A DNA stretch of 55,132 nucleotides, from contig MCFE01000591.1 in NCBI GenBank assembly GCA_002104905.1, forward strand, positions 1-55,132, in the 5' to 3' direction. Made by a program: the position numbers and the translations under genes. This DNA comes from Basidiobolus meristosporus CBS 931.73. Its lineage: Eukaryota; Basidiobolomycota; Basidiobolomycetes; Basidiobolales; Basidiobolaceae. Below, piece by piece: positions 23,574-34,351 of this stretch; the stretch's first letter is position 1, and each line of letters opens with the position of its first letter. The notes below the pieces were generated by a model, which saw only the letters and a program-made list of their open reading frames with translations, made no database searches and was not told the origin of the DNA.

Positions 23574-25035
23574 TCACCAGCCCGGGCGGTATTTCTGTGG
23601 AGATTCGCGAGTTAGTGTAGCTCAAGGATGAAGACATGCTGTGTACGTACCATTCGGCCTCTACCTTTGTACTTGACTTCAGACGAAGCCGGCTCCGAGT
23701 CTCTGTCCACGTAACCGAACCGATCTTGTCTGTTGTTATTGGGAGCGTAGTGGTCATAGCGGTTTCGTTCATATTTGCGGTTGTAATCGTTACTTCGGCG
23801 AGAGTAGTTTCTTCTGGGGCTTTGAGAGCGGGATCTTGAGCGAGAGGGACTTCTTCTACGGCTGTGTGAACCTCTACGCGAATGGGATGCGGAAGGGGAG
23901 CCAGAACGAGAACGGGAACGAGATCCAGACTGAGAACGATGGGCTCTCCTTTTTGTTGGGTCACGAGAACGCTTCGAACGCTCCCGGGATCTGCTGCGGT
24001 CTTTCTCGTCTTCACTTCCTGTGCGAGGATTTTTTGGGCTTCGCGACCGCTTTGATGGCGGTGAATTCGATCGTGAGGAGGGGTCTCTAGAAGCGGAACG
24101 TGAGCGTGAGCGTCTGGGGGACCTTGATCGCGATTGTGAAGGCGATGCTGTACGTCTACGGGATCGCGTCTTTCTGCGACCGCGAGACTCATCCTCGCTC
24201 TCGGAGTCGGCACTATCGTCGCGCTCTTTTCTGGACTGTTTCCTGTGATGCTTCTTCTTTTTGCTCTTTCTTTTCTTTCGTCGTCTGCGCTCCTCTTCCG
24301 AGTCGGACGAAGATTCAGACTCCGACTCTTTGGTGGCCTTCTTTTTCCTCGCCGAGGCTTCGGAGTCGTCCTCGTCGGAGGCTCTGCCGGTGAGCGCATG
24401 GCCATTCCTGGTTTTGACTAAACAAGACAAGGTGAGTAAACTCAAGTCCCTTGCAGTGACCCACAGACTCACACTGGATGGTTACCTTTGACGTTGGGGG
24501 GTAGTCGTAATTCCAATTCACCACAGTTTGATATCATAACGATACCAACGGGCTTGTCGTTCCCGTCCACTGGTGTGTTTTCTATCACTTCCACCACCTG
24601 CTCAAACCCGCTGACAACTCTACCAAAGGCCACGTGTTTTCCGTCCAGATGCGGGGTAGGTCTCACGGTGATGAAAAACTGGGAACTGTTTGTGTTGGGC
24701 CCGCGGTTGGCCATGGAGAGTAATCCGTGGGTGTCGTGCTTTCTTCTGAAACTCTCGTCGGCAAAAGTGCCCCCGTAGATGCTTTCGCCGCCGGTACCGT
24801 TACGTCGGGTGAAGTCTCCACCCTGGATCATGAACCCCTTGATGACTCGATGGAATATGGAACCTTTGAAGTGCAACGGCGTGTTGCTCGTTTTCCCAAG
24901 ACCCGCTTCGCCTGTGCAGAGGGCACGAAAATTCTCCGCGGTGCGTGGCACCTCATCTGCGAATAACTCCATGATTATTCGACCGATCCTCCTCCCATCA
25001 ATGTCAACATCGAAGAAAACTCTTGGATTAGGCAT
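23574..25035 (-). CDS. Cyclophilin with C-terminal RS domain (PPIG/SR-cyclophilin type)
   Basis: Exons 25035-24486, 24417-23651 and a 21-nt last exon 23594-23574 join to 445 residues. Residues 1-180 are a full cyclophilin: [35 protein letters not shown]. His replaces the Trx-like CypA Trp (HLDGKH), as in human PPIG, which suggests weak cyclosporin binding. The rest is a nuclear RS domain with many SR, RS and RRS repeats and basic and acidic blocks. The last exon adds KYRPGW, so the C-terminus GRGRMKYRPGW matches the end of SR-cyclophilins. It likely acts with spliceosomal SR proteins. A second frame of the RS part is also open, but only as a by-product of its repetitive codons. Confidence 0.9.
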
Positions 25036-25223
25036 CTATCAAGCTAATTCCTAGTAAACCGCCGTTTGGGAAACTGACAGAGGAATAAAAGCATCGAAAC
25101 TGAATGTTGAATATTTTTGTCGGTCCGTTGCAATTCCAGGACCAATTCCAGGACCAATTCCAAACCCAATTTTATTAGATGATATACACAGTCGGATTCG
25201 ATGAACAGATGGAATAAATCACA

Positions 25224-26111
25224 TTAGACACGAGCAAGTGCTATGTACTGCTCCAGTGATTTTGGTTTAAAATCGGGATAATTCAAGTTCTGAAGATTCT
25301 CAAGCTTCCCTATTCCGGAAACCAATGGGAGGATATACTGTTCAGGAATATGGACCCCGGGATTCTGCTTAAGATGGGATTCAACAAAGGCCCTCAAGTC
25401 CTCCACGGTGCCCAGTGATTGCCGATGAACCTCTACTCCAAACACCATCTCTAGGCGCTCAGCAATCTCATTGAAGGAGATATCTTCGCCGTTGCATTCA
25501 AAGCGCTCTCCAACATCGGGGTCCAACACTGCCTCCGCAACGAACTTGCCGGTATCCTCCATGTTGATGATGTCAAACCTGGTGTCCCCGTCGCCCCAGA
25601 TACGAAGAGTGCTGGTTTTGGCGTCCCAGACTTGGAATTCGTTGAAAAGTACCTCGACAAAACATCCATTCAATATGTGGGTGACTTTGAAGGCAGGCTT
25701 TTGTGCCGACAGGTAGTCGGCAAACTCCCGCCGAAGAACGAGCCCTGTAGGAGCTAGCTCGTCTTGCAACTGGAACAGGTCAAGCGAGAAAGTGGATGGA
25801 AGGAAGTGCTTCACACTACCACTTTGGTTGATGGCTTCTAGCAAATTCTTCTGTCCATCGATGACAACCTCTCTTCCACCTTGAACTGCTGAAACAACAG
25901 CCTCCTGAGCTTGGCAGGCCTGGACAAGCGAGGCTGGCTGAGAGAGGTCTCCGGTGAAGAGTTGCACCTTGCTTTCCCAGCCTTTTGGAACCTTGTTTAC
26001 GTCACGCACCAGCGCTGATACCTTTACCAGGTCTCCCTTCTGAAGCAACGCTTTGACGATGTTTTGACCAAGAGCCCCGGTGGCTCCAACTACAAGTACT
26101 GAAAGAGTCAT
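25224..26111 (-). CDS. NmrA-like NAD(P)-binding oxidoreductase (atypical SDR)
   Basis: A single exon of 295 residues. The N-terminus VLVVGATGALGQNIVKALLQ is the glycine-rich Rossmann motif, with ALVRD following the second strand. The middle has VKHFLPSTFSLD and the C-terminal half a GDGDTRFDIINMEDTG segment, as in NmrA / isoflavone-reductase-like proteins. No substrate can be named. These proteins act as NAD(P)-sensing regulators or as reductases. It is divergent from the MAM33 gene (392 bp between starts). Confidence 0.85.
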   Translation of the reverse strand: MTLSVLVVGATGALGQNIVKALLQKGDLVKVSALVRDVNKVPKGWESKVQLFTGDLSQPASLVQACQAQEAVVSAVQGGREVVIDGQKNLLEAINQSGSVKHFLPSTFSLDLFQLQDELAPTGLVLRREFADYLSAQKPAFKVTHILNGCFVEVLFNEFQVWDAKTSTLRIWGDGDTRFDIINMEDTGKFVAEAVLDPDVGERFECNGEDISFNEIAERLEMVFGVEVHRQSLGTVEDLRAFVESHLKQNPGVHIPEQYILPLVSGIGKLENLQNLNYPDFKPKSLEQYIALARV

Positions 26112-26503
26112 GATTTTCGATGAGCAGGGTTGGTGGCGCGAGGTGGGTTATATTGGCGTTTGTGAAGGGGAAGTAGAGGTCGTAATCATGGCAGAGGTGT
26201 TATTAGCCTGGTGTGGATGACGTCAATCAGCTGAGAATGTCCGTAGTAATACAACACCTCGACGTCATCATCACCAACACCAGGAATGCCAAAGTTGACC
26301 ATCTGCAAAGCCTCCGAACACCCCACCATTTATGGCAGCGGATCCTAATTAGCCCATCCATATTCTTACTAGTCGTGTTTTGGAATACCTTGGCCCCGAA
26401 TAGGTTTTGTTAGAATGAGTCCCGAAAAATTTCTCATCCAGGAGACCACGGTCTAATCGAATTTATTCACGTTACTAACACAGTCCACCCATTCTCGCCA
26501 GAA
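26112..26503. promoter_or_regulatory. Divergent promoter region, NmrA-like / MAM33
   Basis: A 392-bp gap between opposed starts, with two imperfect inverted segments near 26205-26290 (GACGTCAAT... and ...GACGTCATC, CRE-like TGACGTCA). The GACGTCA core could be a bZIP site. No other feature seen. Confidence 0.35.
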
Positions 26504-27262
26504 ATGTTCCTCAGAAACTCGCTTGCCCGTTGTTCACGACCGGTGTCCAGCTCACTTCTGCGCCGGACCCCGACGCTCCCCTCTTTCAACGCTGCACGCT
26601 CCTTCTCTGCGACCACCCAAAGATATGGCAGTGGTCTAGTTGACCAAGACTTGGCTCGCTCTTTGCAAGCCGAGATCGACTTCGAGACCGAAAACGAGGA
26701 GAAGACGGTCCCGGAATTTCTGAAAGAGTTCCAGCAAAGGAACACTTTCAGGATCGAAGACATCCCCGGCCAGTCGGAGGTCACCCTGACTAGGCGTTTC
26801 GGCAAGGAGGCCATCCAGGTGTTGTTTTCCATCAGCGATATCAATAACGCCGAGGAGGCCATGCCGGAGGAGGAGGAGGACGAAGAGGACGAGGAACCAC
26901 TATCGCTTCCATTCGCCGTTCGCTGCAACATCTCCATCACCAAGGGAAGTGACAACGGCTGTCTCAACCTGGATACTATCACCGAAGATACGGATTTCGG
27001 CGTGGAGAGTATCGTCTTTTACAAGGATGCCAAGCTCGCCAAAGAGAACACTGATGAGGCGGATTGGAAGCGAGGTGGCTGTTACGTGGGACCCAACTTC
27101 GGCCAATTGGAGGAGGGGCTCAAAGAGAACGTTCAGAAGTATCTGGAAGACCGTGGCTTCGACGAATACCTGGCCAGTTTTCTTCCCAAGTATATTGAAT
27201 ATAAGGAGCAAAAAGAGTACGTCCAATGGCTTAAGGATGTCAAAGCCTTCGTTGAAAAATAA
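26504..27262 (+). CDS. MAM33: MAM33/p32 (gC1qBP) family mitochondrial matrix protein
   Basis: A single exon of 252 residues. The first about 35 residues are rich in Arg and Ser with no acids (a matrix-targeting presequence ending near RSFSATTQRY). The mature part has the acidic strand and loop typical of p32: AEIDFETENEE, then an EEEEDEEDEE run, GGCYVGPNFGQLEEGL, and a C-terminal helix pair ending YVQWLKDVKAFVEK. Mam33 is a homotrimer of the matrix linked to mitoribosome biogenesis and respiration. It is convergent with the MsrB gene. Confidence 0.93.
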   Translation: MFLRNSLARCSRPVSSSLLRRTPTLPSFNAARSFSATTQRYGSGLVDQDLARSLQAEIDFETENEEKTVPEFLKEFQQRNTFRIEDIPGQSEVTLTRRFGKEAIQVLFSISDINNAEEAMPEEEEDEEDEEPLSLPFAVRCNISITKGSDNGCLNLDTITEDTDFGVESIVFYKDAKLAKENTDEADWKRGGCYVGPNFGQLEEGLKENVQKYLEDRGFDEYLASFLPKYIEYKEQKEYVQWLKDVKAFVEK

Positions 27263-27387
27263 GTGTCTTTATATCTCTCGCCATATTCAAATCGTCGTTT
27301 AAACTCTTCTGTATCCCAATCACTATTCGAGCTATCTCGTATACCATATCACACTGCACATGTAATAAATCGAATTTTCTCTGAACA

Positions 27388-27988
27388 CTACTCATTTGTT
27401 GGCTTTCCTGGTTCGAACCTAAGGCTGATGCTATTCACACAGTGACGTTCATCCGTGGGGGTGTCATATCCTTCTCCCTGGAATACGTGGCCCAAGTGGC
27501 CACCACAAGCGCTGCAGGTGATCTCTGTGCGCTTCATGCCATAGGAGTGATCTTCGTGACGTTCAATCGCTCCTATATGTTGCAAAGGTTCGAAGGTTAA
27601 CCTAGGTGGAAAGTAGAATACACGTTGAGGCCATACCTGGGATGGCGTCGAAAAACGCCGGCCAGCCGCAACCGGAGGCGAACTTGGTGGCGGAAGTGTA
27701 TAGAGGGGATTCGCAGCCGGCGCAGCGGTATACCCCTTCATCAATTTGGTGCTCGTACTCACCACTGTAGGGGGGCTCTGTCCCCTTTTCACGAAGCACA
27801 TGAAACTGGGCTGGGTTGAGTAAGACCCGCCACTCCTCTTCACTCTTTCTCTTGTTGACCCTTTGGTGGGGGGTGAAGGAAATCTGGCGGCGTGTAATGA
27901 GACAACGCAGAAGGGGAGTGCTAAGGGGTGGTACTCTAGGTACTATCCGAGCCGGACTGACGGCCTGAACGAGTCTGCAGCGCCACAT
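27388..27988 (-). CDS. MSRB: Methionine-R-sulfoxide reductase B (MsrB), probably mitochondrial
   Basis: Exons 27988-27637 and 27572-27388 give 178 residues; the intron is 64 nt. MsrB reduces methionine-R-sulfoxide in proteins using thioredoxin. Seen: zinc pairs CAGC and CSAC with the [13 protein letters not shown] motif between, GHLGHVF, and the catalytic Cys in [13 protein letters not shown]. The first about 40 residues are Arg-rich with few acids, which suggests mitochondrial import. The length fits the family. Confidence 0.93.
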
Positions 27989-28169
27989 ACTGGATAAATA
28001 ATTGTGGGGAAATGATAGAAGATCAAGTTGGAGCTAAGGCTCGGCAAATATATATGTCTCGTGATTGTTTATTTAGATGGTGAGTGATGGATTTACATGG
28101 GATCTGGGAACGGGTAAATGTGTAAATAATACAAGGCAATTAAGACTAGTACTACGAGGCAAGCCGGTT

Positions 28170-29061
28170 CTAATGAGCACTCAGCTGTGATTGCTGGGCT
28201 TCCTTTTGTTTCCGGAGGAATGCGGAACGCATGGCGAAGTAATCCTTGTGTAGACCACATTCGGTTTTTCCGGAGCCAGACCAGCGGCCACTTCTCTCAT
28301 CCGACAGATCCGTTGTAGGCTTGGTGCTGTGCCAGTCCCCGACAGATCTATACCCATTATCGAGAAGGGAATTGTAGGGCACGTTGTTGGAGCGGATGTA
28401 GGTCCAAACCTGATCGAAGCTCCAGTTAGCCAACGGGTTAAGCTTCAAGAGCCCGGTTCCGGCTTCAATCTCAAGGATACTGATGCTGGAGCGAGCTCCC
28501 TTCTGACTCTTGCGTCTTCCGGTGATAATGGCGGAGACATTCAATTCCTTGTAGGCCCTACGAGCGGGCTCTACCTTGACAAGGTAGTCGTAGCTATCCT
28601 CGTCAGTCTCCCACAATTTGTCGCCGTAGAGGTTGACGAATTCCTCGACGGAACTGCTCCCTTCAGGCTTGTAAACATAGAGAGGAACCTGATAGTGGCT
28701 TTCGCAGCTTCGGGAGAGGTCTAAGGTCTCCGAGAAGTGGTACAGGGTGTCGATGAAAATCAATGGGACGAGGTGCTTGGGTTGCTGTGGGTTTGGGCTC
28801 CATTCGGGATGTTCCTTGCTAATTTTGGAGATCATGTCCAACGCCACCAAACCTACAAACTCTCGGTTAAAGACCCATTCGAATGGTTAGACATAGGGGC
28901 CTGGAATTACCTGAAGGGCCAAATGCGGTGGTTTGGTACAGATTTGGGATGGTGAGGATGGCCCATTCGAGGATCTGTTGTGGGGAGAGTTTGGCGAGCT
29001 GCTGGTTGATATGCTCAAGATGGGAAGGGGTGAAGAGCGATTGTAAGACTGAGGAACCCAT
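28170..29061 (-). CDS. MET16: Phosphoadenosine phosphosulfate (PAPS) reductase
   Basis: Exons 29061-28911 and 28852-28170 give 277 residues. It reduces PAPS to sulfite with thioredoxin in sulfate assimilation. Seen: TTAFGPSGLVALDM (PP-loop), LIFIDTLYHFSETLDL, GRRKSQKGARSS, the NPLANWSFDQVWTYIR segment, and the catalytic KTECGLH near the C-terminus. The last motif, with no paired iron-sulfur cysteines, fits the fungal PAPS class rather than APS reductase. It could depend on thioredoxin from elsewhere in the genome; the UBX fusion in this window is not an obvious donor. Confidence 0.95.
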
Positions 29062-30104
29062 GGTGCGATCGGATCTACGGTGTGCAGGCTAAATGATTTG
29101 GAGAACTGTGGATGCCCATCCTGCTGACTAGTATTTATAGGTCGGCGGACATTGGCAAAGTACGGGGGAAATGGCGTGATTGGGAATGCCAAAGAAGCCA
29201 TCATTCGATCAATTAGTAATTGCAAAGGGATCTCTAAAGTGCATGACGAGTTCTTACTCAGGAAACACCGTCCACACTCTACCCCACATTTCTATGGTGA
29301 ATCCGTAGAGAATATTGCGCCATCTAGATCCAATCACCAGTGGTGAAGATAAGGCAAGGAGATTTGTTTAATGCTCCAAGTAGTAATATTTGTTTAATGC
29401 TCCAAGTAATACTATTTGTTTAGTGCCATGAGTAATCATTAAGGTGGTGTTGATTACTGCCGCTTAGCATGACGCCTAAGTACACAAGATGTAATTTGTA
29501 GCGATAATGGCATCATCTCCGTTACGCATGGTGATTCGCTTCCGATCTTTTCTTCCGTGTAGAGCACCACCATCTAGCGAAGATGCTACGTACGGTCATA
29601 TGACATGGCGGGGCTTATTTATCTGGTGTTCGGACTGGCACCGCTTGCAAATGTGTGTGTGTGGGCAGGATTTGTAGGAGGTTCAATGCTGCCAATGCGA
29701 GATCTAATAATGATTAGATAGGATGTGACTGCTGCATCTTAGCAATTTCGCTTCGATCTGAAGAGATCGATTGCCCTTCCAACCAGATCGACACACCACG
29801 CAACGCGCATAACTTAGACAGCAGTCTAAGCGAAATCCAACATATTTGTCCATCATGTTAAGCACAATCGATGGAGTAGCCGAAACCAATGAAGAGCGGT
29901 AACGAGGGGGCGTTCTGATTGGGAGGAGAAATTTTGTTTAGTCGTGAATAGCATCATCCGAAAAAGAGGGCCATCTTCGAAATGGGTATTATTCTCACAA
30001 AGATGGTTTTTTTTCCTCTCGACCTGCGGTAGAAACATAAGAATCCCATTTTCCTAATCAACTTCTTCTCTTGCTAAGTGGTTCAACGAACTATCCCGAC
30101 CAAC
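29062..30104. other. Intergenic region
   Basis: 1.04 kb between the divergent MET16 and eIF4B-like genes. A short degenerate direct repeat is visible at about 29362-29412 (TTTGTTTAATGCTCCAAGTA, two copies, with a partial third). No ORF or RNA gene can be supported. Confidence 0.4.
29362..29430. repeat. Short direct repeat
   Basis: TTTGTTTAATGCTCCAAGTA occurs twice about 27 bp apart and a weaker third copy (TTTGTTTAGTGCCATGAGTA) follows. It is in the 5' region of MET16. It could be a regulatory repeat or slippage; no function is implied. Confidence 0.55.
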
Positions 30105-31551
30105 ATGGGTATGTATCTCTCTTTCTTGTCGGTAGTCAGCCCTCCAACCGGCCCTCCTTGCCTAACCAACTCTCCCAACCCGCACAGCTGAATCACAAGG
30201 AAAAAAAAAGAATAAGGGACAAAAGCTCTCCCTCGCTGATTTCTTGAACGATCAAAGTATGTCCTTCGAGCCCTAGTGGAGCAAACCCCAGCCCCAACTT
30301 ACTAACCTTCCCATCTGCCTTCCGTAGACACCGGCTCCTGGGCTGATGAGATGGCCGAGCTTCCCTCTGCCCGTATGTATATTGTCTTCTTCACTTCCCC
30401 CTTGGAGGGAGCTTTCAAGCTAACCGACCTTTCACACTTCAGCTGCTGCCGCTACCCTTGATGGTTTGAACCGTTCGTTAGCGAACAGTCGAAGGACCTC
30501 TGTTTTTAACGATTTGTATCGGGCTTCGTAGGTGACAGACCACGTGGTGGCTTCGGCGACAGTAGAAGAGAAGGCGCTTTCGGGGATAGCAGAAGAGAGG
30601 GCTCTCGTGGCGGTTTCGGTGGTATGTATCGCATACGTTTTGAGCGAGTGGTTAGAGGGTATCTGGTTTAACAAATCGATGCCCAGAACGTTCCAGCTTC
30701 GACAGACCCCAACGCGGTCCACAAGAGATTCCTGATGTCGCACCCTTCACCGCCTACATTGGCAACTTGCCATTCGATTTGATCGACGCCGACGTTGAGG
30801 ATTTCTTCGCCGGATCCAAGGTAAATTCGAGAACCCTATACAATCCAGGTATTCGGTTGGTAACCAATCCCCCCTGTCCCAGGTCACCAGTGTTAGACTG
30901 GTTCGTGACAAGATGGACGACAAGCCCAAGGGCTTCGGATATGTTGAATTCGAAGATCGTGATTCCTTGGTCAAGGCCCTCGATAAGAACGGCTCTACCC
31001 TCAACAACCGTGCCGTTCGTGTGAACGTTGCTGATCCTCGTAAGTGTTGCTGAGATGGCGATCTGCACCCCGACCCAAGTGTTAACCCCCCCTTCCCATA
31101 TGTAGCTCGTGACCGTCCTGAGGAGCGCAACTGGAGACGCGAGGGTCCCGCTGACTCCTCCCGCTCTGTGTTCGGTTCTTCCCGTGGTGGCTTCGGTCGT
31201 GACAGACAAGAAAGAGAGGAGCGTGGCGGATTCGAGAGACGCGGTGACACCACCTGGGGATCTCGCGGTGCCTTCCAAGATAGAGCTGAGAGACCTGAAA
31301 GGGCTGAGAGACCCGAACGCAGCTTCGAGAGACGTGGTGACACCTCCTGGGGTTCCAACGGCACCTTCAAGAGTAACTTCGAGAACCGTCGCCGCGAGGG
31401 AGAGGAGAGCAAATGGAACTCGGCCCCTCGCAGAAGAGAAGCCCCTTCTACATTCAGCGATTCCGCCGACAACTGGAGAACCAGCAGACCTTCTAACAGA
31501 CCTAACCCTTTCGCCGGTGCCAAACCCAAGGAAGAAAATAGCCAGGAATAA
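30105..31551 (+). CDS. eIF4B/Sce3-like translation initiation factor with one RRM
   Basis: Eight exons (30105-30108, 30188-30256, 30328-30372, 30443-30463, 30532-30621, 30687-30820, 30883-31039, 31106-31551) give 321 residues. The first coding exon is only the ATG plus one base. The N-terminus matches the yeast Sce3/Tif3 start: GKKKNKGQKLSLADFLND then TGSWADEMAELPSAP. The RRM has FTAYIGNLPFD (RNP2) and KPKGFGYVEFED (RNP1). The C-terminal third is basic, rich in R, G, D and E, with the repeated element FERRGDTTWGS / FERRGDTSWGS, as in Sce3 repeats. It stimulates the eIF4A helicase in translation initiation. The donor of exon 4 (30464) has alternatives. Confidence 0.87.
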
Positions 31552-32006
31552 ACATTAGATTGTAACCAAGTTATACCAGAGAGATCTTTGATTGGGGTGG
31601 GCACGCCAAGCACCAGTCAACCATGATCCATCTCTCTCTCTCGCATGCTCTTCCCTCTATTCAATGGTATTTCCCTTGCGAAGAATTGCTTTACTACCGG
31701 ATCCAGCGAACTTTCCTTTAACATAAAGATAGAAACAAATTTCTTGCCTTCCTTTTATTTCAAATTTACAATGAACTTGATGCACTGCCGGTGATGTGGA
31801 TGCGCTTGGTTTCCCGACAGAAAAGAGAAATCTATTCTATTCAGAGGAACAATTGGTGGCGAGGGAAGGGCCCCGAGGTGTTGGATGGGTCACCTAGAAA
31901 TTATAGAATACATCGGAGGTTCATGAGGTAATCAAGTCATATTACATGGATGTGTATGTACTGGAGGTTCGGTCATCAACCAAGGTCAATTTACACACCG
32001 TACCAC
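31552..32006. other. 3' intergenic region (convergent)
   Basis: 455 bp between convergent stop codons of the eIF4B-like and SSH4-like genes. It should hold both 3' UTRs. No other feature. Confidence 0.4.
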
Positions 32007-33426
32007 TCAGTCCGAGGGATTCTCGTTTGGTACGGTGATGTCTACAAGCTGCTCTGTGTCAACCAGCGGGTACTCCATCTCAGTGTACGCTGGTGGTTGA
32101 GTGATGATGGTTGTAGACGAAGCGTCTGGGTGTTCGGCCGGAATATCAATGGATACGTGGGTGGACTCGCTTTCGTCGTCCGAGTCGTACGTGATCAATG
32201 ACAACAGGTCTCTTTGCGAGCCTAGTGAACTTCCCTGCCCTATAAACACATCGTTGCCATCTGCATGGCGGTAATGTGATTTGCGGGCATCTAGGTTGGA
32301 GAGTGACATTCGGAATGATATGAGCTGCTCCTCCGTCAGGCTGCTTCCAGATTGCAGTAGCACCGAGTCCCGCTCTACTCCGTAGGCAGGTGGCGGCGAG
32401 AGGATTCCAATAGGTGGTGCTAGTCCCCATTTCTTAACGTTCGCCTCGATAAACACGAATCCAAGCTGGCCAAAGTTCACCTGGAGGTTGCATGGGCCGT
32501 TCGCAGCGATGGTCGGGAAAATATTCAAATGAACGCCTGCCACCGCGTTGCCCAATCTGACTCCGTTTCGAGTGAAGAAAATGGTGCCAGATTGCGGCCG
32601 GTAGCCACATCCAATCACATCCCCTTCGTGGAAGGGGATCCCGTAGGATTTGCCCTTGAGTGGATCATTGCAATACTTTCTCCCGTTGGAATGATAGCCG
32701 ACTGAATGTCGGTTACGACCTAAATTGCACTACGGTTAGTCTCGCGATGCGCATCGCTGTGAGTTTCCGTAACTTACCTGGGAAACGCCAAGAGGGGAAC
32801 GGCTTGGTGGCCACGCCCACTCCTACCGAGGTGCTTTCTGGTTTTTCGAACATCTTCACTTCGAAATAGTACACCGCCTCGCGACGGGGAAGTGGAAGGT
32901 TCGTCTGGACGCAGTGTTCACCTCCATAGAAGGCGACCTCCGTTCTGTCCTGAACAATAACGTTCACTTCCGAGCTGGCCTCAAACTCCCAAGCCGCCAC
33001 TCCTTTCTCCCGAATTAGCGCGCCCTGCTCGGTGGTGAGTTCGTACGACAAACTGCCCGGCGGGTGAGCCTCCTCGAAAGCACGGGATCGCTCAAAAGAT
33101 TGTCGCTCTTCTTCAGTCCAGGAGGCCGACCTTCTGTTCACCAGGTCGTAATCGATGTCGGGAAGGGTTTCGGTGTCTTCGTTGCTCAGTTGGATAGCTC
33201 TGTACGCACTCAAAGACCATAACTTTCTGCGGATAGTCAACATCAGTCCTAGCAGCAGTAGGATGGTTCCGAACACCGACAACGAGATGACCCAAGCGGC
33301 GTTAGCGTCGTGGGCTTCCACGCTCTTTGGAAGAGTCAACAGGAAACCGAGGCACAGCCAGTGCAACGTGCTCTGCGAAAACAATGTTGAACCATAACTC
33401 TTGGGGATCATGTTTGGGTCAGTCAA
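32007..33426 (-). CDS. SSH4: SSH4/EAR1-like SPRY-domain Rsp5 adaptor
   Basis: Two exons (33426-32778 and 32719-32007) give 453 residues. In yeast, Ssh4 and Ear1 are vacuolar and endosomal membrane adaptors that bring the Rsp5 ubiquitin ligase to cargo. Seen: a membrane segment at about 44-66 (WVISLSVFGTILLLLGLMLT), a SPRY domain with YYFEVKMFE, GVGVATKPFPSWRFPG, HSVGYHSNGRKY and GDVIGCGYRP, and two PPxY boxes in the C-terminal tail (PPPAYG and QPPAYTE), which bind WW domains of Rsp5. The layout of one N-terminal membrane anchor, SPRY and tail PPxY matches the family well. The start could be Met 33408 (MIPKSY). Confidence 0.9.
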
Positions 33427-34351
33427 AGCTTTAAAGGGTGGTGTGCTTTCTCTAATATATAGGATAAGGGGAGGGGGTATTTCGAAAGAGTGAGTAAACC
33501 TAAAAGTAAAACCGTGGGTACACTCCGGACGTCGGTTTCAAGTAAAGAGATGAGGGTGATTTACAGGTAGAATACAAGTTCGGTCGGTAAAGATGGAGGC
33601 TCAACAGGTGTTCAGCTGCTATTTATGTAAGTGGTACTTACGCAAGTGTGGGCTAAAGAAAAGAGGAATTATCTGGTACGTTGAAAAGTTTGGTGAACAA
33701 ATAGTCAGAAAAGAGGGGGGGGAATATGGACTAATGATCAGTGAGACGATTTTGCCAAATCCGGCCTTCTGGTGTCACGGTTCGTATGGTTTTGGATGGT
33801 TGAGGCGTAAATGGACCACTGCTCATTATATCACCCCAATTCGGTCGAAAACGGAAAATTTCCTTGGCATGAAAAGTCGGCGGGATTTAATGTCCATCCA
33901 TGTAGATTCCTAGAAGCTCAATTGTTCTTTCCCCCTACTCCCCGTGCATTACGAAGCCTGCTTCCCAGAGACAAACGCTCGCTTTCCGATGAAAGGTCCC
34001 GTCCCAATCCATAGATGTTTCACCCTGTGTTCACCGGATATGGCCTTGTGATTAACCGGATTCCTGTGCGTCACGTGATCGGGGTTGGACGGCTACCCTT
34101 GATTATCAATGCATGTATGCATATTAGTCAATTCCTTTATATCCTATTACGACAATAGTGCTACGTTCTCGCCACATCTTCATTTATATGGAATAATGGA
34201 GAGAAAAATACTGAGGTAGTGGGCTTAGAATTAGTTGGTGGTGGACTGGATTAAGGAATGGGGCTTGGTAACGGGCGGCTGCAAAGGGAGACAGAGGAGT
34301 GAGGGGGATGCTGAGGCTGAGGCTGAGGGCAAGGTCATGGTGCGATGCTTC
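33427..34351. other. Intergenic region
   Basis: 925 bp between the 5' end of SSH4 (-) and the 3' end of the ArfGAP gene (-). It holds SSH4's promoter. A CACGTG E-box lies at about 34073. An open frame at 33593-33913 has no recognised feature. Confidence 0.35.

Noticed and set aside
23317-24405. A 362-codon open frame on the minus strand across the RS domain of the cyclophilin
   Set aside because: It is a second reading of repetitive Arg/Ser codons and runs into the neighbouring gene's 3' end in antisense. No conserved domain; the RS frame fits the family.
25100-25160. Short triple repeat CAATTCCAGGAC downstream of the cyclophilin promoter region
   Set aside because: Only three short tandem units; most likely slippage, not a functional array.
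33593-33913. A 106-codon open frame in the SSH4 upstream region
   Set aside because: No domain, no conserved pattern, and Trp/Tyr/Gly-rich composition typical of chance reading.
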